Shown piece by piece: positions 15,540 to 24,723 of a DNA stretch of 42,307 bases. Both the position numbers and the translations under genes were made by a program. The notes under the pieces were generated by a model. The model ran no database searches. It was not told the DNA's origin and saw only the letters and a program-made list of their open reading frames with translations. This stretch comes from an uncultured Granulosicoccaceae bacterium (GTDB lineage Bacteria > Pseudomonadota > Gammaproteobacteria > Granulosicoccales > Granulosicoccaceae), in NCBI GenBank assembly GCA_937957915.1, contig CALGNZ010000110.1, positions 1-42,307 on the forward strand, given 5' to 3'. Numbering within the stretch: the first letter of the stretch is position 1; each line of letters begins with the position of its first letter.

Positions 15540-16439
15540 TTAACTGCCACTTTCTAAAGCAACATTAGGGACAAAATCAAGCGGTGTACCGGGACAGTTG
15601 GCGGCATGTTCAAAGCCATCAACATCACCGTTGCCGTCACCACCGCTGGCATCGAAGATGATATCATCCGTGCCGCCAGGTCCGACACCACCAACACCGC
15701 TTCCTGCGGGTGTGTAGTCGTCACTGGCACTGAGGTACTCACGCAGTTTCCACGCTATGTTGTGATCTGCGCAGGAGGTATCTCCACTGACACCGATGGC
15801 ACCAACAACATCGCCATTGTAGTAGAGAGGCACACCGCCGCCAAACACATTAACACCACCCACTCTGCCACCACGCATCGGGTCGTTGGCGGTACCGAAG
15901 GCGCTGCCATCTCCACGATAGGCCACCTGTGTATCTACAGGATTACTCGCTTGCAAACCAAACAGCGACGCACCGTCTCTAACCGGCGCGTAAAGGTTGG
16001 CTGTTGATAATGCGAGTTGTCGGTTAGAAAATGCATTCGCTGTATTGGCTTTTTGCGCTGAAATTACTCGACTGCCCGGCCACGGGTCGTCACCCACAAG
16101 TCCGCTCGCTTTGGTTACGTGGCAAACAACTCCACTACGATCAACGAGTGTTGCCCACATCGCAAAGTCTAGCCCGCCGTTACCTGCCGCCAATGCCTGC
16201 TGCAGCGCAGTGGTGAGTTGATTGTAGGAAATTTTGCCGCAGATATCGCCACCACTGACGGCACCATTTACCAGGCACGAAACACCATTTTCGTACCCCC
16301 ACCCGTCTCCGTCAGGGTCGGTTAAATCTCCGTTTGCACAAATTGGCGCATGCTCGTCCGCGAAGGATACAGATGTAAATGAAAGAACCGTGGCTACAGG
16401 AATAACACTGGCTAGAACAAGCCTGGATAGAATTTTCAT
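15540..16439 (-). CDS. Secreted GlcG/HbpS-type protein with CBM10-like motif
   Basis: Exported protein of 299 residues. The signal peptide is MKILSRLVLASVIP...SVSFA, with cleavage before DEHAP. Next comes a short Cys-bounded module, CANGDLTDPDGDGWGYENG then VSC, resembling the small Trp/Asn CBM10-like motifs on secreted enzymes of marine bacteria. The main part is the haem-degrading/GlcG (HbpS) fold: MWATLVDRSGVVCHV, AFSNRQLALST, GGVPLYYNGDVVGAIGVSG and DHNIAWKLREYL. The tail is Gly/Asp-rich with a calcium-loop-like GGDGNGDVDGFEHAANC. The ATG at 16439 is chosen for its GGAGA site ~8 nt upstream; a longer frame begins at 16481. Family members bind haem or cobalamin-like cofactors; the role here is unknown. 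It is transcribed alone and ends at a strong terminator. Confidence 0.83.
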   Translation of the reverse strand: MKILSRLVLASVIPVATVLSFTSVSFADEHAPICANGDLTDPDGDGWGYENGVSCLVNGAVSGGDICGKISYNQLTTALQQALAAGNGGLDFAMWATLVDRSGVVCHVTKASGLVGDDPWPGSRVISAQKANTANAFSNRQLALSTANLYAPVRDGASLFGLQASNPVDTQVAYRGDGSAFGTANDPMRGGRVGGVNVFGGGVPLYYNGDVVGAIGVSGDTSCADHNIAWKLREYLSASDDYTPAGSGVGGVGPGGTDDIIFDASGGDGNGDVDGFEHAANCPGTPLDFVPNVALESGS

Positions 16440-16857
16440 CGTTAAGTCTCCGTTTAATCTACATATGCTCAAAGTGAGCAATACAATAGGCCACCTTCAA
16501 TGGCGGCAAGAAAATTATGAACCGATTGTCGGCTAATTGGTAGCCACTGTCAGCAGATTCAGCGTTGAATTACCTTAACGGTGATAATTCGGGCGTGTTT
16601 GACTGATAAATCTGACAATTAAAAATATATAGGTTGCCCAACAACAGATAAACAAGCAAGATTCAATAGTGCAATTGGGGTACAGACTAAAACGCGGACT
16701 GGTAAAAGTGAATACACCACTTTAGGTATTGCACTTTCTGCAACCATCGCGTTGCTCCAGGCACTTGCACCCTCAACGGCAAGCGCTCCGGCTCACTTCA
16801 AAACCGCAAAATTTTATAAACGTTCGTACCAAACACCCTCCAGAGAGAAACCCAGCA
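16440..16857. other. Divergent intergenic region, no gene seen
   Basis: 418 bp between the reverse GlcG-like gene and the forward oxidoreductase. It contains AT-rich stretches (AATTAAAAATATATAGG near 16617-16633) that could hold promoters, and a small inverted repeat AAAGTG-aatacac-CACTTT near 16706-16724. The oxidoreductase frame is open through the right part of it, but that extension has no family match. Confidence 0.5.
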
Positions 16858-17886
16858 ATGACACAATCATCCACTGCCAATCGGCGTGTTGTACTGGCAG
16901 AGCGACCATCCGGCCTGCCCAGCGACAAAACCTTAAAACTGGAATCCGCACCAATGCCAAGTCCGGCAGATGGCGAGATGCTGCTGCGCACAGAGTATTT
17001 GTCTCTGGATCCTTACATGCGTGGCCGTATGAACGATGCGAAATCGTACGCAACCCCGGTACAGATAGGCGAGCCGATGGTGGGCGGCACGGTCGCTGAA
17101 GTCGTTGAGTCAAAAGTAGACGGCTTCAGTAATGGTGACTACGTGCTGTGCGGCAATGGCTGGCAGGACTACGCAATCTCCGACGGCAAAGAGGTTTTGA
17201 AACTCGGTAAGAACCCGGCCAACCCTTCATGGTCACTGGGCATCATGGGAATGCCAGGCTTTACCGCGTATGCAGGTTTGCTGAAAATTGGTGAACCCAA
17301 AGCTGGCGAAACTGTCGTTGTTGCCGCGGCTGCCGGACCCGTTGGCGCCACGGTCGGACAAATTGCAAAGATAAAAGGTTGTCACGTCGTGGGTATTGCC
17401 GGCGGTAGCGAGAAGTGCGCTCATGTCGTCGATAATCTGGGCTTCGATGCGTGCATTGACCACAAGAGTGATTCATTTGCGGCCGATCTCAAAGCCGCCT
17501 GCCCGAATGGTATTGACGTGTACTTTGAAAACGTAGGCGGTAAAGTATTGTTCGCGGTGCTGCCACTCCTTAACGCTTTCGCGCGCATACCCGTATGTGG
17601 CATCGTGTCATGGTATAACCTGACCGGCCTGCCGGAAGGCCCCGACTGCAGCCCGATGATCATGGGAACAATACTACGCATGAAAGTCAAGATGCAGGGC
17701 TTTATAATTTTCGATAGCTTTCCAGGCCTGTACCCTGAATTCGCGAAAGAGATGACAGGCTGGATTGACGATGGAAAAATTCAGTACAAGGAGCAGGTTG
17801 TACACGGCCTTGAAAACGCACCGGCAGCGCTGAACGATGTGCTTTTGGGTAACAGCTTTGGCAAGGTTGTGGTAAAGGTCAGTTAG
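16858..17886 (+). CDS. NADP-dependent oxidoreductase, MDR family (CurA/YncB-like)
   Basis: Medium-chain dehydrogenase/reductase without the structural or catalytic zinc, of the leukotriene B4 dehydrogenase/2-alkenal reductase (CurA-like) group. It reduces the C=C bond of alpha,beta-unsaturated ketones or aldehydes with NADPH. Motifs are EYLSLDPYMRGRMND, the GMPGFTAYAGLLKIG hallmark, the cofactor loop AAAGPVGATVGQIAKIKG, VVGIAGGSEKC and CGIVSWYN. From the ATG at 16858 it is 342 residues, the usual size. The frame extends upstream to 16729, but those residues are unlike the family. GAGAG lies about 10 nt before the chosen ATG. A single-gene unit with its own terminator downstream. Confidence 0.92.
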   Translation: MTQSSTANRRVVLAERPSGLPSDKTLKLESAPMPSPADGEMLLRTEYLSLDPYMRGRMNDAKSYATPVQIGEPMVGGTVAEVVESKVDGFSNGDYVLCGNGWQDYAISDGKEVLKLGKNPANPSWSLGIMGMPGFTAYAGLLKIGEPKAGETVVVAAAAGPVGATVGQIAKIKGCHVVGIAGGSEKCAHVVDNLGFDACIDHKSDSFAADLKAACPNGIDVYFENVGGKVLFAVLPLLNAFARIPVCGIVSWYNLTGLPEGPDCSPMIMGTILRMKVKMQGFIIFDSFPGLYPEFAKEMTGWIDDGKIQYKEQVVHGLENAPAALNDVLLGNSFGKVVVKVS

Positions 17887-17914
17887 TCTTTGTTGTATAT
17901 ACGGTAGTGTAACG

Positions 17915-17940
17915 CCAACGCCTGTGTCTGCAGGCGTTGG
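17915..17940. terminator. Terminator hairpin between convergent genes
   Basis: A 10-bp perfect stem CCAACGCCTG / CAGGCGTTGG with a 6-nt loop, placed between the stops of the forward oxidoreductase (17886) and the reverse indolepyruvate oxidoreductase (17945). The T-runs are weak on both sides, so it may act in both directions but inefficiently. Confidence 0.6.
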
Positions 17941-17944
17941 TTGA

Positions 17945-20900
17945 CTACTCCGTGATCTCGACCAACAACGCTTCCACCTTGCGCTTTACTACACCGATCG
18001 ACTCTTCTTTAACCGGGCCATAGCCCCTTATACCTTCGGGCATGGATAATATAGACTGCCACGCAGACAGGTTTTCGCTGCTAACATTCTGACCGCACTG
18101 ATCCAGCAAAGACCGATACCAGTTAATCAGGCTTCGCTCGAGCCTTCTCTCTGCGGTATATCCAAATATATCTAGTGGCGTTCCTCGCAGTCGCTTTGAC
18201 TTTGCAAGAGCGGCCATCGGGCCCTTCAGCCAGCTGCCAAATTCTCGCTTCTTCGGCCGACCGCGCCAGTCTTTGGTAAAAGATATAAGCGGCGGTGCCA
18301 GGTGGTAACTCACCCGATAGCCTGGCTCAAACTGCTCATCGAGCGTTGCGGAAAAATCCGCACTGGTTTGCAGGCGAGCCACTTCATACTCATCTTTGTA
18401 GGCCATCAACTTATACAGATATCGGACAGCATGTCGGATCAGTGGTTCGGCTTGCGCTGTTGAAATGCTGCCCAGATTGTCGCTAAATTTTAATAGCGTT
18501 TTACGGTACTTGTTGGCATAGCCCGCGGACTGATAATCAACCAGGTACCCGCAATGCCTGTCGATACAGCTTTCCACAGATTCGTTCACCACCACTGAGG
18601 CATCTGTGGTTGCCAGGCGACGCTGTAATTCATCTGGTTTAGCGGCTGCTATTCGGCCTATATCGATTGCCTTGCGATTCTTTTCAAGGGCAACGCCATT
18701 GAGTTCTATTGCCTGCATCAGTGCTGCTTCAGTGATCGGCACCAGCCCCGACTGCCAGGCAAAGCCGAGCATAATCATATTGGAAAATACGGTATCACCA
18801 AAAACACTTTCAGCCAGTTGATTGGCATTGATACAGGGCGGGTTTTCAACGCCTGCTTTACGGGCAATGGCAGCCAGACGATTGTCTACACGCAAGCTGG
18901 CATCTCTGCGCTGCACGATATCGCCGGTGGGCATCTCTGCTGTGTTCAACGCGAGCTTCATACCTGCGCGGTAGCTGCCAGACGCTTTTGGCGATGACGA
19001 CACCACGATGTCGCAGCCAATCAATGCATTTGCAGAGGCACCATCAATGCGAACCTGGTTTATCGCAGCCGGGCTTTGACCAATACGCACATAACTGATC
19101 ACCGGTCCGAACTTCTGTGCAAAGCCGGTAAAGTCGAGCACGGTTGAACCCTTACCTTCCAGATGCGCGGCCATAGTCACCAGCGCGGCGACGGTTACTA
19201 CACCGGTACCACCCACTCCGGTGATCATCACATCCCACGGTTCATTCAAAGAGGGCAATACCGGTTCGTCGGGCAGCAGATCATCCAGTGCAACATCAGC
19301 AATTGCGGGCTTTTTAGCGGTGCCTTCAATACTGACGAAACTCGGACAAAATCCGTTTACACAGGAAAAGTCTTTATTGCAGGAAGACTGGTTTATCCGA
19401 CGCTTTTGGCCAAACGGCGTTTCAATCGGTTCAACGCTCAGGCAGTTGGATGCCACCGAGCAATCACCGCAACCTTCGCAGACACGATCATTGATTAGTA
19501 CCGTGCGGTTGACCACTGGCATGGTGCCGCGTTTTCGGCGTCTGCGCTTTTCTGTTGCACAAGCCTGTTCGTAAATCAGTACTGAAACACCCTCTATTTC
19601 ACGCAGCTCGCGCTGCACGCTATCGAGCTGATCACGATGATGGATGCTGGTAGCAGTGGGAAAATCACTGGCATTAAACTTTTCCGGATCGTCCGATACC
19701 AACGCTATACGCTCAACACCCTCGGCACGTACAGAGTGTGCAATAGCCAGCACTGAAACGGGGCCATCAACCGGCTGCCCGCCCGTCATCGCCACTGCAT
19801 CGTTATAGAGAATTTTGTAGGTGATATTGGCACCGGCAGCAAGTGCCTGGCGGATTGCCATAGACCCGGAGTGATACCAGGTGCCCTCCCCCAAATTTTG
19901 AAAGATGTGTTTTTTACCGGTAAAGCGTGATGATGAAGTCCAGTTCACACCTTCGCCACCCATTTGAATAAGCGAGGTGGTTTCCCGATCCATCCAGCTC
20001 GCCATAAAATGGCAGCCGATACCCGCCAGTGCCTTTGACCCTTCCGGCACAACGGTCGATGTATTGTGCGGACAACCAGAGCAAAAGTAGGGCGTTCTGG
20101 TGGCGCCATCAACACTGATTGAGATTAGTTTGTCGTTGAGAATTCTGTCAGCTTTCGCCATCAGCTGCGCTTGCGGGAAATGACGATTTAAGCGTCTGGC
20201 GATTAATGGAACCAGTAGTCTCGGTGACAGCTCTCCGGTCCATGGCACCAGACGATTGCCGTTTTCGTCGCGCTTGCCAACCATCAGCTCCGGCTTCTCA
20301 CCCGGCCAGTCATAGAAGTACTCTTTAAACTGGCTTTCGATAATGCCGCGTTTTTCTTCTATCACCATCACTTCTTTTTTGCCACGAACAAAGGCCAGCG
20401 CCTGGCGTCGCGCAAGAGGCCAGACCATTCCTACTTTGTAGATATCGAGCCCTGTTTCACGACAGGCACTTTCATCCAGACCAAGCAGGCGCAGCGCTTC
20501 CATGAGGTCGAGATGTGCTTTACCGGTAGTGATAATGCCAAAGCTCGCAGATCGCAGGTTGTACAGCGATCGGTCAATCGGGTTCGCATTGGCAAATTCC
20601 AGCACGGCTTCTTTTTTATGAACTAGACGCTCTTCTATTTGCGGACCAGGCAAGTCAGGCCAGCGGTAGTGCAAGCCGTCAGCCGGCGCCTGATAGTTCG
20701 GCATTTGAAAGTGCCGATCTTCTTGCAGATCAAACGAGGCGGAAGACTCTACGGTTTCAGATATCGCTTTGAAGCCAACCCACATGCCCGAGAATCGTGA
20801 CAGCGCATAACCGTACTCGCCAAACTGCAGATACTCGGCAACCGAAGCCGGGTTAAGCGTCGGCATAAACCAGGTCATAAAAGCGACATCTGACTGATGC

Positions 20901-21382
20901 GGCATGGAAGACGACACACAGCCATGGTCATCACCGGCGACTACGAGAACCCCGCCATGCGGTGATGCTCCGTAAGCGTTGCCGTGGCGCAGTGCATCGC
21001 CGGCACGGTCAAGCCCCGGGCCCTTGCCGTACCACAGACCAAAGACGCCATCGACTGTCTTGTCCTGATTAATTTCAACCTGTTGGGAACCAAGCACTGC
21101 GGTCGCAGCCAGATCTTCATTAACCGCGGGCAGAAATTCGATGCCGGCTTCCGCGATACGATTGCGCTCACGCCAAAGCTCCAGATCAACGCCACCGAGC
21201 GGAGACCCCCGATAACCCGACACAAAACCCGCTGTATTGAGGCCGGCCCGGGTGTCGCGTCGCGCCTGATCGAGCATTAATCTGACCAGTGCCTGAGTGC
21301 CACTCATAAACACCCGGCCCTGCGACTGGCTGTAGCGATCGGCGAGTTGATAGACGGAAAGTGGTTGTACTGGAGCGTTCAT
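17945..21382 (-). CDS. Indolepyruvate ferredoxin oxidoreductase, fused single-chain type
   Basis: Thiamine-diphosphate and Fe-S enzyme that oxidatively decarboxylates aryl pyruvates (indolepyruvate, phenylpyruvate) to arylacetyl-CoA, passing electrons to ferredoxin. At 1145 residues it is the fused form common in aerobic Proteobacteria. In order: N-terminal pyruvate-oxidoreductase-like domain (GFVSGYRGSPLGGVD, LPAVNEDLAATAVLGSQQ), TPP-binding domain (GIGCHFMASWMDR, NLGEGTWYHSG, NDAVAMTGGQ), a Cys-rich insert (CEGCGDCSVASNC and CNKDFSCVNGFC), then the gamma-type domain (MITGVGGTGVVTVAALV, LDFTGFAQKFGPV). A GGAG site precedes the ATG. It is divergent from an Lrp/AsnC gene. The product type suits the aromatic-acid theme of the window. 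Confidence 0.94.
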   Translation of the reverse strand: MNAPVQPLSVYQLADRYSQSQGRVFMSGTQALVRLMLDQARRDTRAGLNTAGFVSGYRGSPLGGVDLELWRERNRIAEAGIEFLPAVNEDLAATAVLGSQQVEINQDKTVDGVFGLWYGKGPGLDRAGDALRHGNAYGASPHGGVLVVAGDDHGCVSSSMPHQSDVAFMTWFMPTLNPASVAEYLQFGEYGYALSRFSGMWVGFKAISETVESSASFDLQEDRHFQMPNYQAPADGLHYRWPDLPGPQIEERLVHKKEAVLEFANANPIDRSLYNLRSASFGIITTGKAHLDLMEALRLLGLDESACRETGLDIYKVGMVWPLARRQALAFVRGKKEVMVIEEKRGIIESQFKEYFYDWPGEKPELMVGKRDENGNRLVPWTGELSPRLLVPLIARRLNRHFPQAQLMAKADRILNDKLISISVDGATRTPYFCSGCPHNTSTVVPEGSKALAGIGCHFMASWMDRETTSLIQMGGEGVNWTSSSRFTGKKHIFQNLGEGTWYHSGSMAIRQALAAGANITYKILYNDAVAMTGGQPVDGPVSVLAIAHSVRAEGVERIALVSDDPEKFNASDFPTATSIHHRDQLDSVQRELREIEGVSVLIYEQACATEKRRRRKRGTMPVVNRTVLINDRVCEGCGDCSVASNCLSVEPIETPFGQKRRINQSSCNKDFSCVNGFCPSFVSIEGTAKKPAIADVALDDLLPDEPVLPSLNEPWDVMITGVGGTGVVTVAALVTMAAHLEGKGSTVLDFTGFAQKFGPVISYVRIGQSPAAINQVRIDGASANALIGCDIVVSSSPKASGSYRAGMKLALNTAEMPTGDIVQRRDASLRVDNRLAAIARKAGVENPPCINANQLAESVFGDTVFSNMIMLGFAWQSGLVPITEAALMQAIELNGVALEKNRKAIDIGRIAAAKPDELQRRLATTDASVVVNESVESCIDRHCGYLVDYQSAGYANKYRKTLLKFSDNLGSISTAQAEPLIRHAVRYLYKLMAYKDEYEVARLQTSADFSATLDEQFEPGYRVSYHLAPPLISFTKDWRGRPKKREFGSWLKGPMAALAKSKRLRGTPLDIFGYTAERRLERSLINWYRSLLDQCGQNVSSENLSAWQSILSMPEGIRGYGPVKEESIGVVKRKVEALLVEITE

Positions 21383-21500
21383 AGCATTGTCTCCGCGAGC
21401 AGCAAGCTACAAGTCTAGAAAACTTCCAACGGTTTGTTGTGCCAATTTCGCCACTAACAGTGCTAGTCTTGAACGAATCATTGCAGGAATTGGCCAAATC

Positions 21501-21983
21501 TTGAACGAAAAATTCACCAGCACCCGGCTTGACCGGCAAATCCTAGACGAATTGCAGGCAGATTGCCGGCTCAGCAATCAGGAGATCGCAGATCGCATCG
21601 GCAGCTCCGCCTCATCGATCTGGCGTCGTGTCAGGGCGATGGAACAGGCCGGGGTGATTGACGGCTTTCACTTATCTGTGGCGCCTGACAAGCTCGGTTT
21701 GCCAGAGACAATTTTATTGCATGTGAGCCTGCACACCCACAGCGAAAAAACCACAGCGGCGTTTACTCGCCTGATCAACGAATCACCGGAAGTACTGGAG
21801 TGCTATGCGGTTACCGGCGAGTACGACTATCAGCTCAAGGTGCTGGCAACAGACATGCGGGCTTACTATCGATTTCTGGAAGACAAACTAATGAGCAGGA
21901 ATTTCATCTCCCGCACCAGCTCGACCGTGGTGATGAAAAAGATAAAACAGACCGGCAAGATACCTACCGGATCGTTGCCTTAG
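21501..21983 (+). CDS. Lrp/AsnC family transcriptional regulator
   Basis: Leucine-responsive-type regulator that responds to amino acids or related ligands. The HTH is near the N terminus (LDRQILDELQADCRLSNQEI, then ADRIGSSASSIWRRVRAMEQ), followed by the RAM/AsnC ligand domain (ILLHVSLHTHSEK, ECYAVTGEYDYQLKVLATD, RAYYRFLEDKLM). From TTG at 21501 it has 160 residues, the normal size. The frame continues to TTG 21387 but those 38 residues are atypical, and no ATG is available. It is divergent from the indolepyruvate oxidoreductase with ~118 bp between them, which makes that gene the likely target; the ligand would then be an aromatic amino acid or keto acid (inference). Confidence 0.88.
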   Translation: MNEKFTSTRLDRQILDELQADCRLSNQEIADRIGSSASSIWRRVRAMEQAGVIDGFHLSVAPDKLGLPETILLHVSLHTHSEKTTAAFTRLINESPEVLECYAVTGEYDYQLKVLATDMRAYYRFLEDKLMSRNFISRTSSTVVMKKIKQTGKIPTGSLP

Positions 21984-22106
21984 AGCGGCGACGGTTAAGT
22001 TTACGATCTCCACGCCGATACACGCGATCTGATATCCAGTGCCAACAAACATGACGCGGCCAACTGGCGCATGCTCAATGGCATATAAAAAAAATAATAA
22101 CCTGGC

Positions 22107-22127
22107 GCTGTCTCGTTGCGAGACAGC
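22107..22127. promoter_or_regulatory. Strong hairpin just upstream of the esterase ribosome site
   Basis: A perfect 9-bp inverted repeat GCTGTCTCG / CGAGACAGC with loop TTG, preceded by an A-rich run (22085-22099). The esterase Shine-Dalgarno (GGAG, 22134-22137) lies 7 nt beyond it. It could be a transcript end for the Lrp gene, a 5' stabiliser, or a reverse-strand terminator using the A-run. Confidence 0.5.
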
Positions 22128-22145
22128 CGATCTGGAGTGGTACCA

Positions 22146-23135
22146 ATGCGTGGAACCCGCTTTACCAATACGCAATGCCGTTCAAATTTCTGGTCTCGCA
22201 GCAGAAAAAGCGCGGCCTGCACCACAGTTTTAATCGCCGCCCTGCTGGCGGCCTGCAACGGCAGCTCCCTTGACGAAGAAGACATCGACAAGACTGAGCA
22301 GCCCCCGAAAACTGAAGGTGGCACAACCGACCCTGCGCCGATTGACTGGAGTGGGCTAACGCCACAGGCCAGCGATATTACCGATCTTATTCTGGTTACC
22401 GGCCAATCGAATGTGCGCGGCAGTAACAGCGAGTACGACGCTTCACTGGACGCACCAGACAAACAGGCATTCGCCTTCAACGCGGACGGTCAATGGCGCG
22501 TATCGAGCCTGTACAACGCCTGGGATGGTAACTGGGCGCCGGGTAACGGATCACTGCAGGATGCTTCGCGCCAGCCTCATAATAATTTTGTCTTTCACTT
22601 CGGTAAAGTGGTGGCGGAAAGGGACTCAACCCGGGTTATCGGTTACGTTGTTATCAGTGCACCCGGCAAGGGAATATCTTACTGGGACCGCGACAAAGAC
22701 TTTTTCTATGAAGTACAGCAAGCTGCTCTTGACGGCCTGAACGCACAGGGTATCAAGACAGAATTTGACGCGGTACTTTGGCATCAGGGTGAAACTGACT
22801 GGCAGGCACGGGGCACTTCAGACCCGACAATTTTTGGTGATGAGCGCAATCAACCGAACTACTATCGCGACAAACTGAATTCATTGATTGCCGACTTTCG
22901 AGGCCAGTCATGGGTCAATGACAACGCCTATTTTATCTGCGGTGAAACGGCAATCGCGCCTGTCAATGAAGTACTAATGGCCCTGAACACTGACGGCGAC
23001 CCACGCACGGGCTGTGTAAGCGCCGAGGGTTTAACCACACTTACGGTTGATCCGGTACCCGTTCACTTTGATGGCCCTGGCCTCAGAGAGCTCGGCAAAC
23101 GCTATGCAGAAATGTACCTGAACATGACGCAGTGA
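22146..23135 (+). CDS. Lipoprotein esterase, sialate O-acetylesterase (SASA)/SGNH-like
   Basis: Predicted outer- or inner-membrane lipoprotein of 329 residues. The start ATG 22146 has GGAG 8 nt upstream. A long basic n-region precedes the hydrophobic stretch and lipobox LLAAC (Cys37), followed by an acidic linker rich in Glu, Asp and Thr. The esterase domain begins near residue 80: ILVTGQSNVRG carries the GQSN nucleophile motif (Ser88), VLWHQGETDW is the family's WxQGExD block, and VHFDGPGLRELG near the C terminus carries the catalytic His. These enzymes remove acetyl groups from sugars such as sialic acid or plant and algal polysaccharides. No glycan gene cluster surrounds it, so the substrate is open. 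The gene is probably monocistronic. Confidence 0.85.
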   Translation: MRGTRFTNTQCRSNFWSRSRKSAACTTVLIAALLAACNGSSLDEEDIDKTEQPPKTEGGTTDPAPIDWSGLTPQASDITDLILVTGQSNVRGSNSEYDASLDAPDKQAFAFNADGQWRVSSLYNAWDGNWAPGNGSLQDASRQPHNNFVFHFGKVVAERDSTRVIGYVVISAPGKGISYWDRDKDFFYEVQQAALDGLNAQGIKTEFDAVLWHQGETDWQARGTSDPTIFGDERNQPNYYRDKLNSLIADFRGQSWVNDNAYFICGETAIAPVNEVLMALNTDGDPRTGCVSAEGLTTLTVDPVPVHFDGPGLRELGKRYAEMYLNMTQ

Positions 23136-23153
23136 TACCCGTTTAATAGTTAC

Positions 23154-23178
23154 GTACCGCACCATGAATACGCGGTAC
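23154..23178. terminator. Inverted repeat between convergent genes
   Basis: Perfect 7-bp arms GTACCGC / GCGGTAC with an 11-nt loop, between the stop of the esterase (23135) and the stop of the reverse PQQ-type dehydrogenase (23249). No T-run; a weak terminator candidate. Confidence 0.35.
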
Positions 23179-23248
23179 TTAACGTCGATGAATACGTCAG
23201 ATACATCCAGTGCCAAACTTAAGTTAATAAACTTGCGATAAGAAACTT

Positions 23249-24691
23249 CTAGTGCGGATACAAGTGGTAGATGGCATCAAACGTCGACAGATATATTTCA
23301 CCATCCGCGCCTTCCATAATATGCAACGGTTTGTTATTGGTATTCTCTTCGCTCAGTGCCGCGAACTCCACTTCACGAATATAGTCTGTAAATTTATCCC
23401 CTGCCAGCACAACCTGCCGAATATTTGCATCGTTATAACTCGACAGAAACAGCCGATTTTTAAGCACCGGTAAGTCGCCTGCACCACTGTGAAAAAACAT
23501 GGCGGTCGGTGTTATAACGTCTTCCCAAACCTTTACCGTAAAACCAATACCACTGCCTTGCGGCTCCTGCTCCATTCCCCAGACAAAATTCTTACCCGGC
23601 TGCAAATAGTTTAATTTATCATCATTGGCGGCCCCCGCATCGGCACCAAAAAGATCACCGGTTTCAGGCTGAAGCGCCATCGCAAATGTGTTTCGTAACC
23701 CCCGACTCCACTCCGCAGACCCCGGATACGGATTGTCCTCGGGAATAGCGCCGTCACGGGTGTAGCGAAGAATACGACCGGAAAGCCCCCCTTCCAGTTG
23801 AGCAGAACTGACTTCATCAGTATCGCCTCTCCCTAAAAACAGGTGGCCAGACTGATCGAATAACAACTCACCACCGTTGTGGAGATCAGCCACCGGCAGA
23901 TAATCCACAATTACCGTTTGATCCACTGCGCGATTTTGCATTGCTGTATAACGAACAATTTCCGCATGGGGCTCGGCGCCGTTATGAGATGGCACGGTGG
24001 CATAGACGTACACGAACCCATTGGTCTCAAACTCGGGATCAAGCGTTAAACCCAACAGGCCCTTTTCCTGACCACTTTCAATGGACAGGCTCGCAAACGG
24101 CGCTGGCAACAACTGGCCGTCTCGATCAATGATACGAAGGTCTCCGCTTAACAATTCAGCGTAGAACAACCGGCCATCGGGTGCCAAGGCCATTCTGACC
24201 GGGACTGAGGCATTCGCCAGTAATACCCGGGCCGAATATCTGTTGTCTAAAAACTCAATGGCATCAGGTAGCTCCGGGTGCAGCCCCAGTACAAATGGCA
24301 CTTCGGACTCGGTGTTGCCGTCCACCACTGCACTGAGCATATAAACAGTGGATTCACTCAGTACCCTGGCCTCTCCGGATATTTGCCCGCCGACCGGGTC
24401 AAGCACCAGGCCGGATGGCAAACCAGGGGAGACTGTGTACTGTGTTGCAGCGCCGATCAACTCGGTAAGGTCGATTTGAACAGGCGCGCCTTGCCGGAAG
24501 TGATAGGCCTGTTGCTCGAGGCCTTGCGCCGCAGTTAAAGCCGCCGCAGTTAAAGCCATAGAAGATTGCGGCTGACTGGATCCCCCTCCGCAGCCCACGA
24601 CAGTGCTGGCTATCAAGGCGGCCAGCGCTACCTGCACCCCCCATTTGACTGATCCAGTGTTTGCGCATACGACAGATCGAGTGTCTATCAT
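23249..24691 (-). CDS. PQQ-type sugar dehydrogenase (GSDH-like) lipoprotein
   Basis: Exported beta-propeller protein of 480 residues in the glucose/sorbosone dehydrogenase family, which oxidises sugars or aldehydes with pyrroloquinoline quinone. The lipobox is STVVGC followed by GGG (Cys34). An Ig-like putative sugar-binding module follows (He_PIG type: SPGLPSGLVLDPVGGQISG). The dehydrogenase blade motifs are VPVRMALAPDGRLFYAE, EKGLLGLTLDPEF, the hallmark ADLHNGGELLFDQSGHLFLG with the active-site His, and RGLRNTFAMALQPETGDL. AAGAGAG precedes the ATG. It is last in a group with DUF1800 and DUF1501 genes, 169 bp after the latter. No PQQ synthesis genes are in the window, so cofactor supply would come from elsewhere. 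Confidence 0.88.
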   Translation of the reverse strand: MIDTRSVVCANTGSVKWGVQVALAALIASTVVGCGGGSSQPQSSMALTAAALTAAQGLEQQAYHFRQGAPVQIDLTELIGAATQYTVSPGLPSGLVLDPVGGQISGEARVLSESTVYMLSAVVDGNTESEVPFVLGLHPELPDAIEFLDNRYSARVLLANASVPVRMALAPDGRLFYAELLSGDLRIIDRDGQLLPAPFASLSIESGQEKGLLGLTLDPEFETNGFVYVYATVPSHNGAEPHAEIVRYTAMQNRAVDQTVIVDYLPVADLHNGGELLFDQSGHLFLGRGDTDEVSSAQLEGGLSGRILRYTRDGAIPEDNPYPGSAEWSRGLRNTFAMALQPETGDLFGADAGAANDDKLNYLQPGKNFVWGMEQEPQGSGIGFTVKVWEDVITPTAMFFHSGAGDLPVLKNRLFLSSYNDANIRQVVLAGDKFTDYIREVEFAALSEENTNNKPLHIMEGADGEIYLSTFDAIYHLYPH

Positions 24692-24723
24692 TGACTCTCT
24701 TAGCTGTTAATGGAAAGGGGACA

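Noticed and set aside
16729..16857. N-terminal extension of the MDR oxidoreductase
   Set aside because: The extra 43 residues have no match to the family and precede the standard start.
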